Assembly: GCA_002342805.1 (NCBI GenBank)
Contig: DDQW01000047.1
Coordinates: 1 to 39,062 of the forward strand
Reading direction: 5' to 3'
DNA from: Clostridiales bacterium UBA2432
Lineage (GTDB): Bacteria; Bacillota; Clostridia; Lachnospirales; Vallitaleaceae
DNA: 39,062 nucleotides
The position numbers and the translations under genes were made by a program. Below the pieces are notes generated by a model that had not been told where the DNA came from, ran no database searches, and worked only from the letters and a program-made list of their open reading frames with translations. Each line of letters begins with the position of its first letter. Position 1 is the stretch's first letter. Shown here one piece after another: positions 7,312 to 16,555 of this stretch.

Positions 7312-9954
7312 TTATTTATATTTTATCGTATATGTTCCTGAACCTATATGACCGATGACGAGACCATCTGTTTCTTCAAAAAAAATCTCATCTGCATCTA
7401 TCATCTCTTGACATGTATCTAATACGATTGTTGCTGTTGTATTAAAGGGTATCGTTACAGATAGCAAAACCTCTTGGTCTTCATGTGTCCATCTTATCTG
7501 TATATCACCATAAATACTATGATAGCTTGCTTTAACATAATCAAGTTCTTGACCCACTTTAGGTTGAATAATTATATGTTTATATCCGGGTTTATCTTCA
7601 TCAATTTCAATCCCTGCAACCACACGATATAACCACTCTCCTATGGCTCCATATGCATAGTGATTGAAGGAGTTCATATTGGGACTCCACATTGTTCCGT
7701 CTGGTTTAATTCCATCCCAATGTTCCCAAATAGTTGTTGCCCCCATTTTAACTTGATATAACCACGATGGAAAATCATCTTTGAGAAGTAATTCATATGC
7801 TTCTTTACTTCTACCGTTTTGACTAAGTGAATGACAAATATAAGGAGTTCCAACAAATCCAGTCACAAGGTGTCCTCCCCTTGCCTCAATGAGTTCAACT
7901 AAACGTTGAACTGTTTTTTCTTTGTATTTATCCGGCGTCAGTCCAAAGTACAAAGCTAATACATGAGAGGTTTGTGTTTGGGCAATTAATTCTCCTTTTT
8001 CATTAAAGAAATTTTCTCTAAAACTTTTTACAATATTTTGATATTGATTATTATATTTTTTGTAATCATCTTCTCGCCCAATCACTCGTGCCATTTTTGC
8101 AAATAAACCTGTTGAATACGCATAATACGCGGTACATGTCAACTCATTTGGCGTCGCACCAAAATAACTTCCTTCTTCTGCATCTAAAGCGACCCAGTCA
8201 CCAAATTGCAACTTGTAGTTCCATATATTATCTTTGGAATATTTATTCATATAATCAATCCATGCCTTCATCGAATCATATTGATCTCGAATAATCTGGC
8301 GATCTCCATATGTCAAATACAAAGTCCAGGGAATAATAACGGCGACATCTCCCCATGCTGCTGCCCCATCTGTCCCTTGACTGAGCAGTTTATCATGATC
8401 AGCAATCTCTGTTAATATATCAGGTACAACATGCGGAACACTCCCTTCTGCAGTTTGTTCAAGAGCAACATCTTTTATCCACTTAGAAAAAAAACTGTAA
8501 GTATTCATTAGAAAACTTGCTGTTCGAGAAAAAATTTGCGCATCCCCCGTCCATCCAAGCCTTTCATTTCGTTGTGGACAGTCTGTCGGAATATCTACGA
8601 AGTTTCCTTTAAGTCCCCATAATATATTGTGTTGAAGTTGATTTAAATCTGAATTTGAACATTCAAAATATCCCGTTTGCTTCATATTAGAATGTACTGT
8701 ATATGCCACAAAATTATTTATATCTATTTCTCCTGGATACTCCTTAATCCATGCATACTGAAATCCTTGAAATGTAAAATGTGGAGCATAACGTTCTGTT
8801 TCATTGCCCTTGCAATAATAAATCAAGGTTTGCTTCGCACCTCGTAAGTTATCCAAATATACATTTCCGTCTTGATCTAATACTTCAAAACATTGGATTT
8901 CAACACGACTGCCCTTTTGTGCATTTACACAAAATTCAACCCAGCCTGTCATATTTTGACCAAAATCAAGTACCGTTTCACCTCTTGGTGTTGACAATAT
9001 TCGTTTTGGTAATATTTCATCAATAATAGCTACCCGCGTTCCGTCTTGTGGCTCAAGTTTATCATGATTAAAATCAAGCACATGAATCGATTTCCAATTA
9101 TGTTCGTTTTCTCCAATATTATCCCAATTCTCAATGTTTAATCGTCCATCATAGATTTCGCCGTCATAAATTTCAGAAAAAATGACCGGGCTATCTTGAC
9201 CAATCCAAGATTCATCTGTTTTTATTATTTCCTCTTCACCATTTTTATAACGGATATGAACTTGTCCAATAAAAGCCGTCTGCTTTCCATATATGTTCCT
9301 TGTAAGTGCCAATCCCATTGTTCCTTTGTACCATCCAGCCCCAATATGAGCTCCAAGTACATTCTCACCTTTATGGAGGATGTCTGTCAAATCATATGTT
9401 TGATATAAAAACCTTTTATTATATGCTGTCCAACCAGGAGCCATTTCATCTTGACTTATTTTTTTTCCATTCACATGAAAGTGATATAACCCTAATGCTG
9501 ATGTATATGCATATGCCTCTTCAATATCATTTTTTAGAAAAACACTTTTTCTAACATATGTTCCCTTAGATTTTTCCGCATCTTTAAGGGTTTCGGCTGA
9601 TATGAGTTTTGCTTTCCATTCATTAATATTTAAAATACCTGTCACAAAGAATCTTGCAAGGCTCCAGTCACTCCATTCATCATAATTGCTTTTACTCTTA
9701 ACTCGAATCCAATATTTACTAGCACTTTCTAATTCAAAATCATTTATTTCAACCTGTGCTGATTCTTCACTTTTAACGATGTTTGAGTCAAATAAGATAT
9801 CCTTAAACCATTGATCTTTTCCAATCTGCAGTTGATAAGCTACTTGCTTCCCATTACGATAATCACACTCTATCTCCCAACTAAATTGCGGCATTTTAAT
9901 TGTTCCTATAAGTTCTTCTAAATAGTTCATAGACAAATTGCTTACTTTTATCAT
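7312..9954 (-). CDS. Alpha-L-rhamnosidase, glycoside hydrolase family 78
   Basis: The enzyme releases L-rhamnose from oligosaccharides or glycosides by an inverting mechanism. At 880 residues it shows the usual order: an N-terminal fibronectin-like region, beta-sandwich domains (YTSALGLYHFHVNGKKI, TVLDFGQNMTGWVEF), an (alpha/alpha)6 barrel and a C-terminal beta-sandwich. The barrel holds the family signature near residues 455-470, DCPQRNERLGWTGDAQIF, whose Glu is the general acid, and TIWEHWDG near 743, whose Glu is the general base. There is no signal peptide, so it should act in the cytoplasm on imported material. A strong AGGAGAT site precedes the ATG. It is the last gene of the first module, 12 bp after the YesN-type regulator, and is followed by a terminator. 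Confidence 0.95.
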   Translation of the reverse strand: MIKVSNLSMNYLEELIGTIKMPQFSWEIECDYRNGKQVAYQLQIGKDQWFKDILFDSNIVKSEESAQVEINDFELESASKYWIRVKSKSNYDEWSDWSLARFFVTGILNINEWKAKLISAETLKDAEKSKGTYVRKSVFLKNDIEEAYAYTSALGLYHFHVNGKKISQDEMAPGWTAYNKRFLYQTYDLTDILHKGENVLGAHIGAGWYKGTMGLALTRNIYGKQTAFIGQVHIRYKNGEEEIIKTDESWIGQDSPVIFSEIYDGEIYDGRLNIENWDNIGENEHNWKSIHVLDFNHDKLEPQDGTRVAIIDEILPKRILSTPRGETVLDFGQNMTGWVEFCVNAQKGSRVEIQCFEVLDQDGNVYLDNLRGAKQTLIYYCKGNETERYAPHFTFQGFQYAWIKEYPGEIDINNFVAYTVHSNMKQTGYFECSNSDLNQLQHNILWGLKGNFVDIPTDCPQRNERLGWTGDAQIFSRTASFLMNTYSFFSKWIKDVALEQTAEGSVPHVVPDILTEIADHDKLLSQGTDGAAAWGDVAVIIPWTLYLTYGDRQIIRDQYDSMKAWIDYMNKYSKDNIWNYKLQFGDWVALDAEEGSYFGATPNELTCTAYYAYSTGLFAKMARVIGREDDYKKYNNQYQNIVKSFRENFFNEKGELIAQTQTSHVLALYFGLTPDKYKEKTVQRLVELIEARGGHLVTGFVGTPYICHSLSQNGRSKEAYELLLKDDFPSWLYQVKMGATTIWEHWDGIKPDGTMWSPNMNSFNHYAYGAIGEWLYRVVAGIEIDEDKPGYKHIIIQPKVGQELDYVKASYHSIYGDIQIRWTHEDQEVLLSVTIPFNTTATIVLDTCQEMIDADEIFFEETDGLVIGHIGSGTYTIKYK

Positions 9955-9966
9955 CTTATCTCCTTT

Positions 9967-11448
9967 TCATATTACAGTTTCTATATACTCTGAAGGGCAC
10001 ATATCTGTCACACTTCTAAAAATACGACTAAAATAAAACTGATCTTTATACCCTACTAATAAAGCAATATCTTTAATATACATATCCGGACAATTTTTCA
10101 TGAGTTTTTTAGATTCTTCTATACGTACCTGTGTTAAATAGTTACTAAATGAACTTTTTTCATATTTTCGAAATAATCGACTAATATATGATTGGGATAC
10201 TGCAAATTCTTTACAGATAACTTGCAAGGATAAATCTTCTGAATAATGCAAATCAATAAATTTTTTGATATTTTCATAAAAATCTGGGCTGTCTATCTTT
10301 ACCTCTTCTTTACGTTCTTCAAAATTACACGAGTAAATAAATCCAAGACTATCTATTAATTCTTCAATTGTCGTAGCATAATAAAAAGCATCTTCAATTA
10401 AAAATTCATATTTACTATCATATGACGAGTATCCTCTGTGTCGCCTCATACTATAAAGAACTTGCCTTGCAAAACGTTCCATCCAAAGTTGCGGCATATT
10501 CATGTGATGCCATTCGTTAAAACTTTCTCTTATCATATTTGTCAAGTCAATAAAACTACCGTCTTTAATTATTGGCTCAATCTGTTTTAATCTTTGATTT
10601 ATCAACTCTTCTGATATTGGAACTAAATATTTTTCGCCAAAGGATATCCCTATAAATTGATTTAACCCAATAACGCTTCTTGTATCAAGTGAAGTATATA
10701 ACTGATTAATCGCCACAGATAACTTTTCAACATCTACACACTCTCGAATCCAAACTGTTGTTAAATAATTCATTTTCGATGTTTCTTTCTCAATCTGCCT
10801 ACACATTATCTGTTCAAAATTTCCTGAAACAATAAGTTCTGCAGGAACAATAAACAACTGCTCCATTTCATCTCTTCCATAGACAAAATAATTCTCTTCC
10901 TTTTCAGAGAAAAGTTCAAAATTTGTCGACGAAAATCTACGTATTATACCGTTTTTTCTTGAAATTCCCATATAATACTTTTTACTCGGAAAAAATTTTT
11001 TTAACTCTTCTCCATTGTTACTTTTTGAATTAACCAATCGATGAACAAATTTATTTCTTTCTTGGTAATATCGACCTTCTAATTTCAAACTTATTTCGTC
11101 TAATATATTTTTTATTTTTTTAGGTGTGATGGGTTTTAGAATATAATCAGAAACCGATGCTTTTAAAGCTCCTTGCATATATTCAAAATCTTGATATCCA
11201 CTCACGATAATTGTGATACAAAAGGGAAATTCTTCTTTTATTTTTTTCATCAAGGTAATTCCATCCATTATCGGCATACGCACATCTGATATAACAACAT
11301 CTGGTCTATACTTCAAAATTTTTTCTAACGCATCTTGCCCATTTTCAGCTTGTGCAATAATTTGATATTGATTACATTGCTGATTTATAATTGTACAAAT
11401 ATGATTTAAGGCTGTAGGTTCATCATCAACAACTAAAACATTATACAC
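9967..11448 (-). CDS. YesN-type response regulator with AraC DNA-binding domain
   Basis: The 493-residue cytoplasmic regulator has a receiver domain (1-120) with acidic pocket D8/D9, phosphoacceptor D55 in VISDVRMPIMDG, S83 and K105 (ILKPI). A long linker of about 270 residues follows, then two AraC-type helix-turn-helix units at the C-terminus (LSLQVICKEFAVSQSYISRLF and IKDIALLVGYKDQFYFSRIF). I place the start at a GTG (11448), because AGGGAT precedes it and the protein then opens in the usual manner with YNVLVVDDEP; longer ATG starts lie deep inside the kinase gene. The 8-base overlap with the kinase stop suggests translational coupling. It probably activates the adjacent ABC transporter and GH78 genes when phosphorylated. 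Confidence 0.92.
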   Translation of the reverse strand: MYNVLVVDDEPTALNHICTIINQQCNQYQIIAQAENGQDALEKILKYRPDVVISDVRMPIMDGITLMKKIKEEFPFCITIIVSGYQDFEYMQGALKASVSDYILKPITPKKIKNILDEISLKLEGRYYQERNKFVHRLVNSKSNNGEELKKFFPSKKYYMGISRKNGIIRRFSSTNFELFSEKEENYFVYGRDEMEQLFIVPAELIVSGNFEQIMCRQIEKETSKMNYLTTVWIRECVDVEKLSVAINQLYTSLDTRSVIGLNQFIGISFGEKYLVPISEELINQRLKQIEPIIKDGSFIDLTNMIRESFNEWHHMNMPQLWMERFARQVLYSMRRHRGYSSYDSKYEFLIEDAFYYATTIEELIDSLGFIYSCNFEERKEEVKIDSPDFYENIKKFIDLHYSEDLSLQVICKEFAVSQSYISRLFRKYEKSSFSNYLTQVRIEESKKLMKNCPDMYIKDIALLVGYKDQFYFSRIFRSVTDMCPSEYIETVI

Positions 11449-13234
11449 TTTGATCCCTACTTTCATCTTTAATTGGCGCACCTACTAGAATATACGCTCC
11501 CTTTTCATCGTTATTACCAAATTCAAACACAAATTCTTCTTTGTAAAACAACATCATTCGTCCATATGTGTTAATTATTCCCATTCCACCGATTTCCAAT
11601 TCAATATTAATATGTTCCACCAAAATTTGATTCCGAAACTCTGCCATTTGTTTTTTTAATGTCTCTATTTGATTTTCACTAAATCCATCTCCATTATCTT
11701 GAATTTCAACGTACCAATATCCATTTTTTTCATATCCGTGTACATATATTTCCATTGTTTTACTTACATTTTCAAATCCATGTTTAATGGAATTTTCCAC
11801 AAATTGTTGAAAGAAAACCCTTGGTACTGTCTCATCCTTAATAGTATCCGAGACCTCAATTACATATTCGATTTTATGTAAATATCGCTCCTTTAATAAA
11901 TAAAAATATTCTTTTAGATATTCTATTTCTGCTTCAATCGTTGTCATTGAATCTTTTGTATTGGTCGCGTATCTTAACATATTTGCAAGACTAGAACACA
12001 TATCACAGATTTTTTCATCTCCATTGATAACACCTCTATTTGATAAAACATTTAGCACATTATATATAAAATGAGGATTAACCTGTGTTTGTAATAAATC
12101 AAACTGGGCTTGTGACTGTAAGAGTAAAAGCTTTTTCTCACTAATCACTGATTGATTCAAACGACCAAGTAAACGTCGATAAGATTGATTCAAAACCTTA
12201 AACTCATTATGCTGTTCATTATCTTCTATCGATAAATCCATATTATCTAAATGTGTTTTTTCCATTAATTCAATTAATGCCTGAATAGGCTTACTTAAGA
12301 AATTAGACGATATAAACACAAAAATTCCTGATACGATTAAAAAGACCCCTGCAATGATAAAGGCAGCTTGAATGATATATTGGGCATCCTCACGTATCAC
12401 TTTAATGTTCTCTAAAATATAAACAGTAATTCCGGTTTCGCTTGATGTATCATAAGATAATAATTCCTTTTGATTAAATGGATTTAAATGTTTTTTATCC
12501 TCCAATTTTTTAACCTTAACTAGTTCATTGATTTTTTCTTTACTTATGTCAAAGTTTGCATAAATCAAACGCTGATCATCCATAATAGCAACAACTTGTA
12601 TGTTATGATTGGGAAGCTGAAAAAGTTCCTCTAATTTAGAATAATCTTTTTGCACTTCAATATATCCCAGATTATTACCTTGAATTTTCTTTACGCTTGA
12701 AAATACAACATCTGAATCATTCACTTGCCAATCATCCATGTGAGGACCCAGTAAAATCGACTCCCCTCTACTATTTTCAAGCTCATCAATCCATGGAATA
12801 TCTTGGATCGTAATCTCATTATTCATCTTTATTCCTAAAGTACTTATATTTGCCACAACAATACCTGCTTCGTTAAAAAAAATTACTCGTCGAAAATTTG
12901 ATAACAAATAATAAGATTGTAATCGTAACCGTATGGCCTTTGTTGCCTCTTCCCTATATTTTTCCATTAATGAACTCTTAATATCTTCTCTTGAAAGAAT
13001 TCTAATGGCATTTAAAACTTCCACATCTGACAGTAAGTAATTGGGAACAAATTCCATAGGCTTAATTGTTTCATCAAGTTGATTCACTAATTGTCTTGCT
13101 AACAAGGTGTTATTCTGATATTCATTAGCTTCAAATTGTTTATAACTTAGAGACTGATACCATATCCCCAAAGCCAAGGCTATGAAAAAAACAAATGTGG
13201 TATATATTAAAATCATTTTCGTTCTAAAGCGCAT
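11441..13234 (-). CDS. YesM-type membrane sensor histidine kinase
   Basis: The 597-residue protein has an N-terminal membrane helix (MILIYTTFVFFIALALGI), an extracellular sensor of about 250 residues resembling Cache-type domains, a second helix (IIQAAFIIAGVFLIVSGIFV), a HAMP linker and a His_kinase/HATPase pair. The phosphorylated His is in QTQVNPHFIYNVLN; the N box is FFQQFVENSIKHGFE and the G box is IQDNGDGFS. AGAGGAGAC lies 7 bases before the ATG at 13234, so a start ten codons earlier is rejected. The predicted internal promoter at 13268-13297 lies directly upstream. With the overlapping regulator gene it forms a two-component pair that probably senses the substrate of the neighbouring ABC transporter. 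Confidence 0.93.
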   Translation of the reverse strand: MRFRTKMILIYTTFVFFIALALGIWYQSLSYKQFEANEYQNNTLLARQLVNQLDETIKPMEFVPNYLLSDVEVLNAIRILSREDIKSSLMEKYREEATKAIRLRLQSYYLLSNFRRVIFFNEAGIVVANISTLGIKMNNEITIQDIPWIDELENSRGESILLGPHMDDWQVNDSDVVFSSVKKIQGNNLGYIEVQKDYSKLEELFQLPNHNIQVVAIMDDQRLIYANFDISKEKINELVKVKKLEDKKHLNPFNQKELLSYDTSSETGITVYILENIKVIREDAQYIIQAAFIIAGVFLIVSGIFVFISSNFLSKPIQALIELMEKTHLDNMDLSIEDNEQHNEFKVLNQSYRRLLGRLNQSVISEKKLLLLQSQAQFDLLQTQVNPHFIYNVLNVLSNRGVINGDEKICDMCSSLANMLRYATNTKDSMTTIEAEIEYLKEYFYLLKERYLHKIEYVIEVSDTIKDETVPRVFFQQFVENSIKHGFENVSKTMEIYVHGYEKNGYWYVEIQDNGDGFSENQIETLKKQMAEFRNQILVEHINIELEIGGMGIINTYGRMMLFYKEEFVFEFGNNDEKGAYILVGAPIKDESRDQSV

Positions 13235-13267
13235 ATTGACGTCTCCTCTACTAAGCTTTCTCATTCA

Positions 13268-13297
13268 ATTATATGCGTTAATATAAGCTTGCGTCAA
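13268..13297 (-). promoter_or_regulatory. Internal sigma-A-type promoter before the kinase/regulator/GH78 genes
   Basis: On the minus strand TTGACG (13297-13292), an 18-base spacer and a consensus TATAAT (13273-13268) lie in the 78-bp gap between the MalG-type permease and the kinase. It would allow the sensor pair and GH78 to be made at a basal level when the transporter genes are off. Confidence 0.6.
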
Positions 13298-13312
13298 ATA
13301 GAACAAAACATA

Positions 13313-14140
13313 CTAGCCTTTAACGGCACCTGCCACCATGCCATCAACGATTTTTTTATTAAATATAATAAATAAAACTAACATTGGTATGGTAATGAGA
13401 ATTACATTGGCAAACAACAAGTTATAGGAACTCGAAAATTGACCCATAAAATTATATAATGTTAATTGTACTGTCGCATTAGAATGTCCCGGTAAAAAAT
13501 ATAAAGGATTTGCAAAATCATTAAATATAATAACTGCATTTAATATTAAAACTGTTGCTGTAACTGGCTTTAATAATGGAAATACAATCGCTGTAAATAG
13601 TTTAAAACGACCACATCCATCTATATATCCTGATTCTTCCAGTTCAATAGGAATTGTTGCCATAAAGCCTCTGTATAACATAATGGTAAAGGGCGTTTGT
13701 AATGCAACTTCAATAAGTATCATACCAAACATTGTTTTATAAATATGCAGCCCTTGTAACAACCAAATTGTTGGCATAATTGCTGGTGGAACCATAAGGC
13801 CTGACAATATAATCAAATTAAGGGTCCCCATCCAACGATCTTTTCTTCTTTGAAAAATATATCCAGCCATGGAACACACAATAATAAGAAGTGAAACTGA
13901 GCCAAATGTTAATATAAGACTATTTTTAAATGCTGTAATTAGCATAAAGTTATTTGTTTGAATTACTTCCCAATAATTTGTCCAAAGAAGATTTTCCGAT
14001 AATGATAATTCCAATGCATTTGCTGCTCTTCTATCTTTTAATGAATTTGTCAGCATAAACACAAATGGAATGATAAAAATAATAATAGCAAGGATGAAAC
14101 TTACAATTTCAAGTATTAATCTTTTTTTTCCTTTTTTCAT
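13313..14140 (-). CDS. Carbohydrate ABC transporter permease, MalG type
   Basis: This inner-membrane permease of 275 residues has six predicted membrane helices, the first being LILEIVSFILAIIIFIIPFVF. The conserved EAA loop that contacts the ATPase is visible as LPIELEESGYIDGCGRFKLF followed by the usual FPLLKP. The C-terminus DGMVAGAVKG is typical of CUT1-family MalG proteins. It forms a heterodimer with the MalF-type permease encoded 4 bp upstream and takes sugars from the lipoprotein encoded before that. No ATPase gene is present, so a shared MsiK/UgpC-type ATPase must be encoded elsewhere. AAGGAGAT precedes the ATG with a rather long spacing. Confidence 0.93.
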   Translation of the reverse strand: MKKGKKRLILEIVSFILAIIIFIIPFVFMLTNSLKDRRAANALELSLSENLLWTNYWEVIQTNNFMLITAFKNSLILTFGSVSLLIIVCSMAGYIFQRRKDRWMGTLNLIILSGLMVPPAIMPTIWLLQGLHIYKTMFGMILIEVALQTPFTIMLYRGFMATIPIELEESGYIDGCGRFKLFTAIVFPLLKPVTATVLILNAVIIFNDFANPLYFLPGHSNATVQLTLYNFMGQFSSSYNLLFANVILITIPMLVLFIIFNKKIVDGMVAGAVKG

Positions 14141-14144
14141 TATT

Positions 14145-14999
14145 TTATATCTCCTTACTTAATAAAAATTTTTGTAAAGGAACAACAATAATGGCAATCA
14201 TTACTAACATAATCACATTTCCAGCAGTTGATAATCCATAGAAACCAGCTGCATATTGCTTATAGACAACCGAAGCTACAACATCTGTCGCAAATCCAGG
14301 GCCACCACCAGTCATTGCCCATATCAAATCAAATGTTCTCATTCCTCCAATAAAAGACAATATAATAACTGAATTCATTGCCGGTCGGCATAATGGAATT
14401 GTAATATTTAAAAATCGTTGCCAGCCATTGGCTCCATCAATTGACGCCGCTTCATAAAACGTTCGATCAATTGATTGAATGCCCGCAATATAAATAACAG
14501 TCGCAATTCCTAAGCCTTTCCATACATCTGCTCCAATTACTGAAAACAGAGCAATATCAACATTTCCCAACCAATTAACATTTTCCACTCCCAAGCTTGT
14601 CAACACTTTATTAAACAAACCTTTTGTTGGATGCATTAACGCACTAAATGTTATTCCTACTGCTATTGTGCTAACTAAATTCGGGAAAAATATAATTGAT
14701 CTTAATATATTTTTTGTTCGTATGAAACTCGTCAAAAAAATTGCCAATAATAATCCAATAACAACCTTTAACCCGGACGTCATAATCGCATATATAAAAG
14801 TGTTTTTTATACTTCCACTTAATGATCTTTCAGATATAAACATTTTAAAATTATCTAGCCCAACAAATTTAAAATCCACAAAGTCCCATACTGTTAAACT
14901 GAAAAAAAATGAAATAATCATCGGAAAGATAAAAAAAAGAATAAATATGGACATCGCAGGAACCAAAAACCACCCTGAATATATTTTTTTCTTATCCAT
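14145..14999 (-). CDS. Carbohydrate ABC transporter permease, MalF type
   Basis: The 284-residue permease has six predicted membrane helices starting with GWFLVPAMSIFILFFIFPMI. The EAA loop reads FYEAASIDGANGWQRFLNIT then IPLCRP, and GGGPGFATDVV is a common CUT1 permease segment. It pairs with the MalG-type protein encoded just downstream (4-bp gap). The ATG at 14999 sits behind AGGAGG; an alternative start six codons upstream lies on top of this site and is rejected. A 13-bp stem-loop in front of the gene separates it from the binding-protein gene and may lower its expression relative to that gene. Confidence 0.93.
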   Translation of the reverse strand: MDKKKIYSGWFLVPAMSIFILFFIFPMIISFFFSLTVWDFVDFKFVGLDNFKMFISERSLSGSIKNTFIYAIMTSGLKVVIGLLLAIFLTSFIRTKNILRSIIFFPNLVSTIAVGITFSALMHPTKGLFNKVLTSLGVENVNWLGNVDIALFSVIGADVWKGLGIATVIYIAGIQSIDRTFYEAASIDGANGWQRFLNITIPLCRPAMNSVIILSFIGGMRTFDLIWAMTGGGPGFATDVVASVVYKQYAAGFYGLSTAGNVIMLVMIAIIVVPLQKFLLSKEI

Positions 15000-15031
15000 T
15001 CTCTGCCTCCTAATCAAACTGAACTATGAAA

Positions 15032-15067
15032 TCAAAACAGGCTGGTAAATTTCTCAGCCTGTTTTGA
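15032..15067 (-). terminator. Stem-loop between binding-protein and permease genes
   Basis: A perfect 13-bp inverted repeat (15032-15044 with 15055-15067) encloses a 10-base loop. On the minus strand only TTTC follows, so it is a weak terminator or an mRNA 3'-end stabiliser rather than a full stop. Such elements commonly raise binding protein over permease, as between malE and malF. Confidence 0.7.
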
Positions 15068-15074
15068 AAAAAAC

Positions 15075-16430
15075 TTATTCCCAATCAAATCCTAATTGAA
15101 CAGCTTGTTTTAGGCAATCATCATCGTAAGCTGCTGCCGCTTCCAATGCAGTCGTTTGCCCCGCCACTACCTCTTGTGTAATTGGTTGACAATTTGGTCC
15201 TTTAATCGGTGTTTGAAATTCAAGTGCTGATTCTATTTTTCCATCATCAAAATATTTTTGCATATCTATACGCACTGCTTCATACGCATTTTCAGGTATT
15301 TCATACCCTTTAACTGCATAAGGTCCATCCGGAAGTATTTCAGCCGCATATGCATCTAAAGCTTCATCTGAAATATAAAATTCCATAAATTTTAAAATCG
15401 CATCTTCTTTTTCACTGGTTTTATTTCCATATATTGACATCGGCATCCAAATAGTAAGGCCTAAGTCATCCGGATTATCGTTGGGTATTCCAAAAACACC
15501 AATATCATTTACTTGATCTCCATAAAGTTCATGAATATTTGTTAAAGCTTGTGTTAGCATAACCCAATGTCCTGCTTCAGCATTTGCAATTATGTCACAC
15601 CCGTCATCATATGTCGCCGCAAAATTATCTTCATTATAATATGGAATTGTTTCTTGTAATTTTTCCCAACTTCTTAAGCCAGCCTCATGGGTAGCATATT
15701 TAACATTTCCTTCTTCAAAACCACTTGCAAAATTGGGATCTGCTGATGCCACACTATAATGATCTCCTAAATATAATAACTGGGTTGTCCATCCATCTCC
15801 AAAAGCCCCATATAAAGCTGTTTTTCCTGACGCTTTAATCGCTTCACAGTTTGCAATAAACTCATCCCAAGTATTTGGAACTTCAAGCCCTAATTCTTCG
15901 TATATTGGCTTAGAATATAAAATTGCTCCTGCCTGTGTTGAGGAATATGGGATACCATATGTTGATCCATTAATTGAGACAGATTCTTTATAGGTATCAT
16001 CTAATTTTTCCGCAAATTCTTCTTTGGAAATGTCAATAAAATATTGTTCCGGATTCAAGGCAGTTAGCAATGCACCAGAATTGTAAACAACTAAATCTGT
16101 CATTTCACCAGAAGCCAATCTAGTTTTCACGTAATTATCGCCTTCTAGACCTCCAGGCCCAACTTCCGTAGTAATTTTCAAATTCAACTTTTCTTCAGCT
16201 AATTCAATAACTTTTTTCACCCCAACTTGGGAGCTATTTGAATCAATCATCATTGTTAATTCAATGGGTTCTTCTGCATCATCCTGAGTTTCACCATCTT
16301 GTGTTTCTGATTCAGAATTTGTTGTCTCTTGATTTTCACTGCTTGTCTGAGAATTTCCACATCCAGCAAAAACTCCAATTGTTAATACGAGTGTTAAAAC
16401 TAATGCTACGATTTTCATTAATCCTTTCAT
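15075..16430 (-). CDS. Extracellular sugar-binding lipoprotein of an ABC transporter
   Basis: The 451-residue protein is a family 1 solute-binding protein. A lipoprotein signal ends in FAGC with Cys24 as the lipidation site, followed by an acidic Ser/Glu-rich linker (about 26-55) and the two-lobed binding domain (IELTMMIDSNSSQVGVKKVI onward). It should be anchored on the outer face of the membrane and deliver oligosaccharides to the two permeases encoded next; the ligand cannot be read from sequence, but the linked GH78 suggests a rhamnose-containing glycan. The ATG at 16430 has AAGGAGG 7 bases upstream; a second in-frame Met four codons later is less well placed. A 19-bp perfect hairpin lies 27 bases upstream in the leader. 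Confidence 0.94.
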   Translation of the reverse strand: MKGLMKIVALVLTLVLTIGVFAGCGNSQTSSENQETTNSESETQDGETQDDAEEPIELTMMIDSNSSQVGVKKVIELAEEKLNLKITTEVGPGGLEGDNYVKTRLASGEMTDLVVYNSGALLTALNPEQYFIDISKEEFAEKLDDTYKESVSINGSTYGIPYSSTQAGAILYSKPIYEELGLEVPNTWDEFIANCEAIKASGKTALYGAFGDGWTTQLLYLGDHYSVASADPNFASGFEEGNVKYATHEAGLRSWEKLQETIPYYNEDNFAATYDDGCDIIANAEAGHWVMLTQALTNIHELYGDQVNDIGVFGIPNDNPDDLGLTIWMPMSIYGNKTSEKEDAILKFMEFYISDEALDAYAAEILPDGPYAVKGYEIPENAYEAVRIDMQKYFDDGKIESALEFQTPIKGPNCQPITQEVVAGQTTALEAAAAYDDDCLKQAVQLGFDWE

Positions 16431-16457
16431 GTAACGACCTCCTTTTATTTGATAAAC

Positions 16458-16508
16458 TCATAATAACGGATTCTCTTTGATTGGTACATAGAGAATCCGT
16501 TATTATGA
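16458..16508. repeat. Perfect 19-bp inverted repeat (hairpin) between the MFS and binding-protein genes
   Basis: Arms at 16458-16476 and 16490-16508 match exactly around a 13-base loop. It lies 47 bases after the MFS stop and 27 bases before the binding-protein ATG on the minus strand. No T-run follows it in either direction, so it is at best an atypical terminator; it may instead shape the leader of the binding-protein mRNA. Confidence 0.75.
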
Positions 16509-16555
16509 CATGGAGAATTAAGTTCTGTTAAAAAGTCTGCAATTTGCATCAACGT

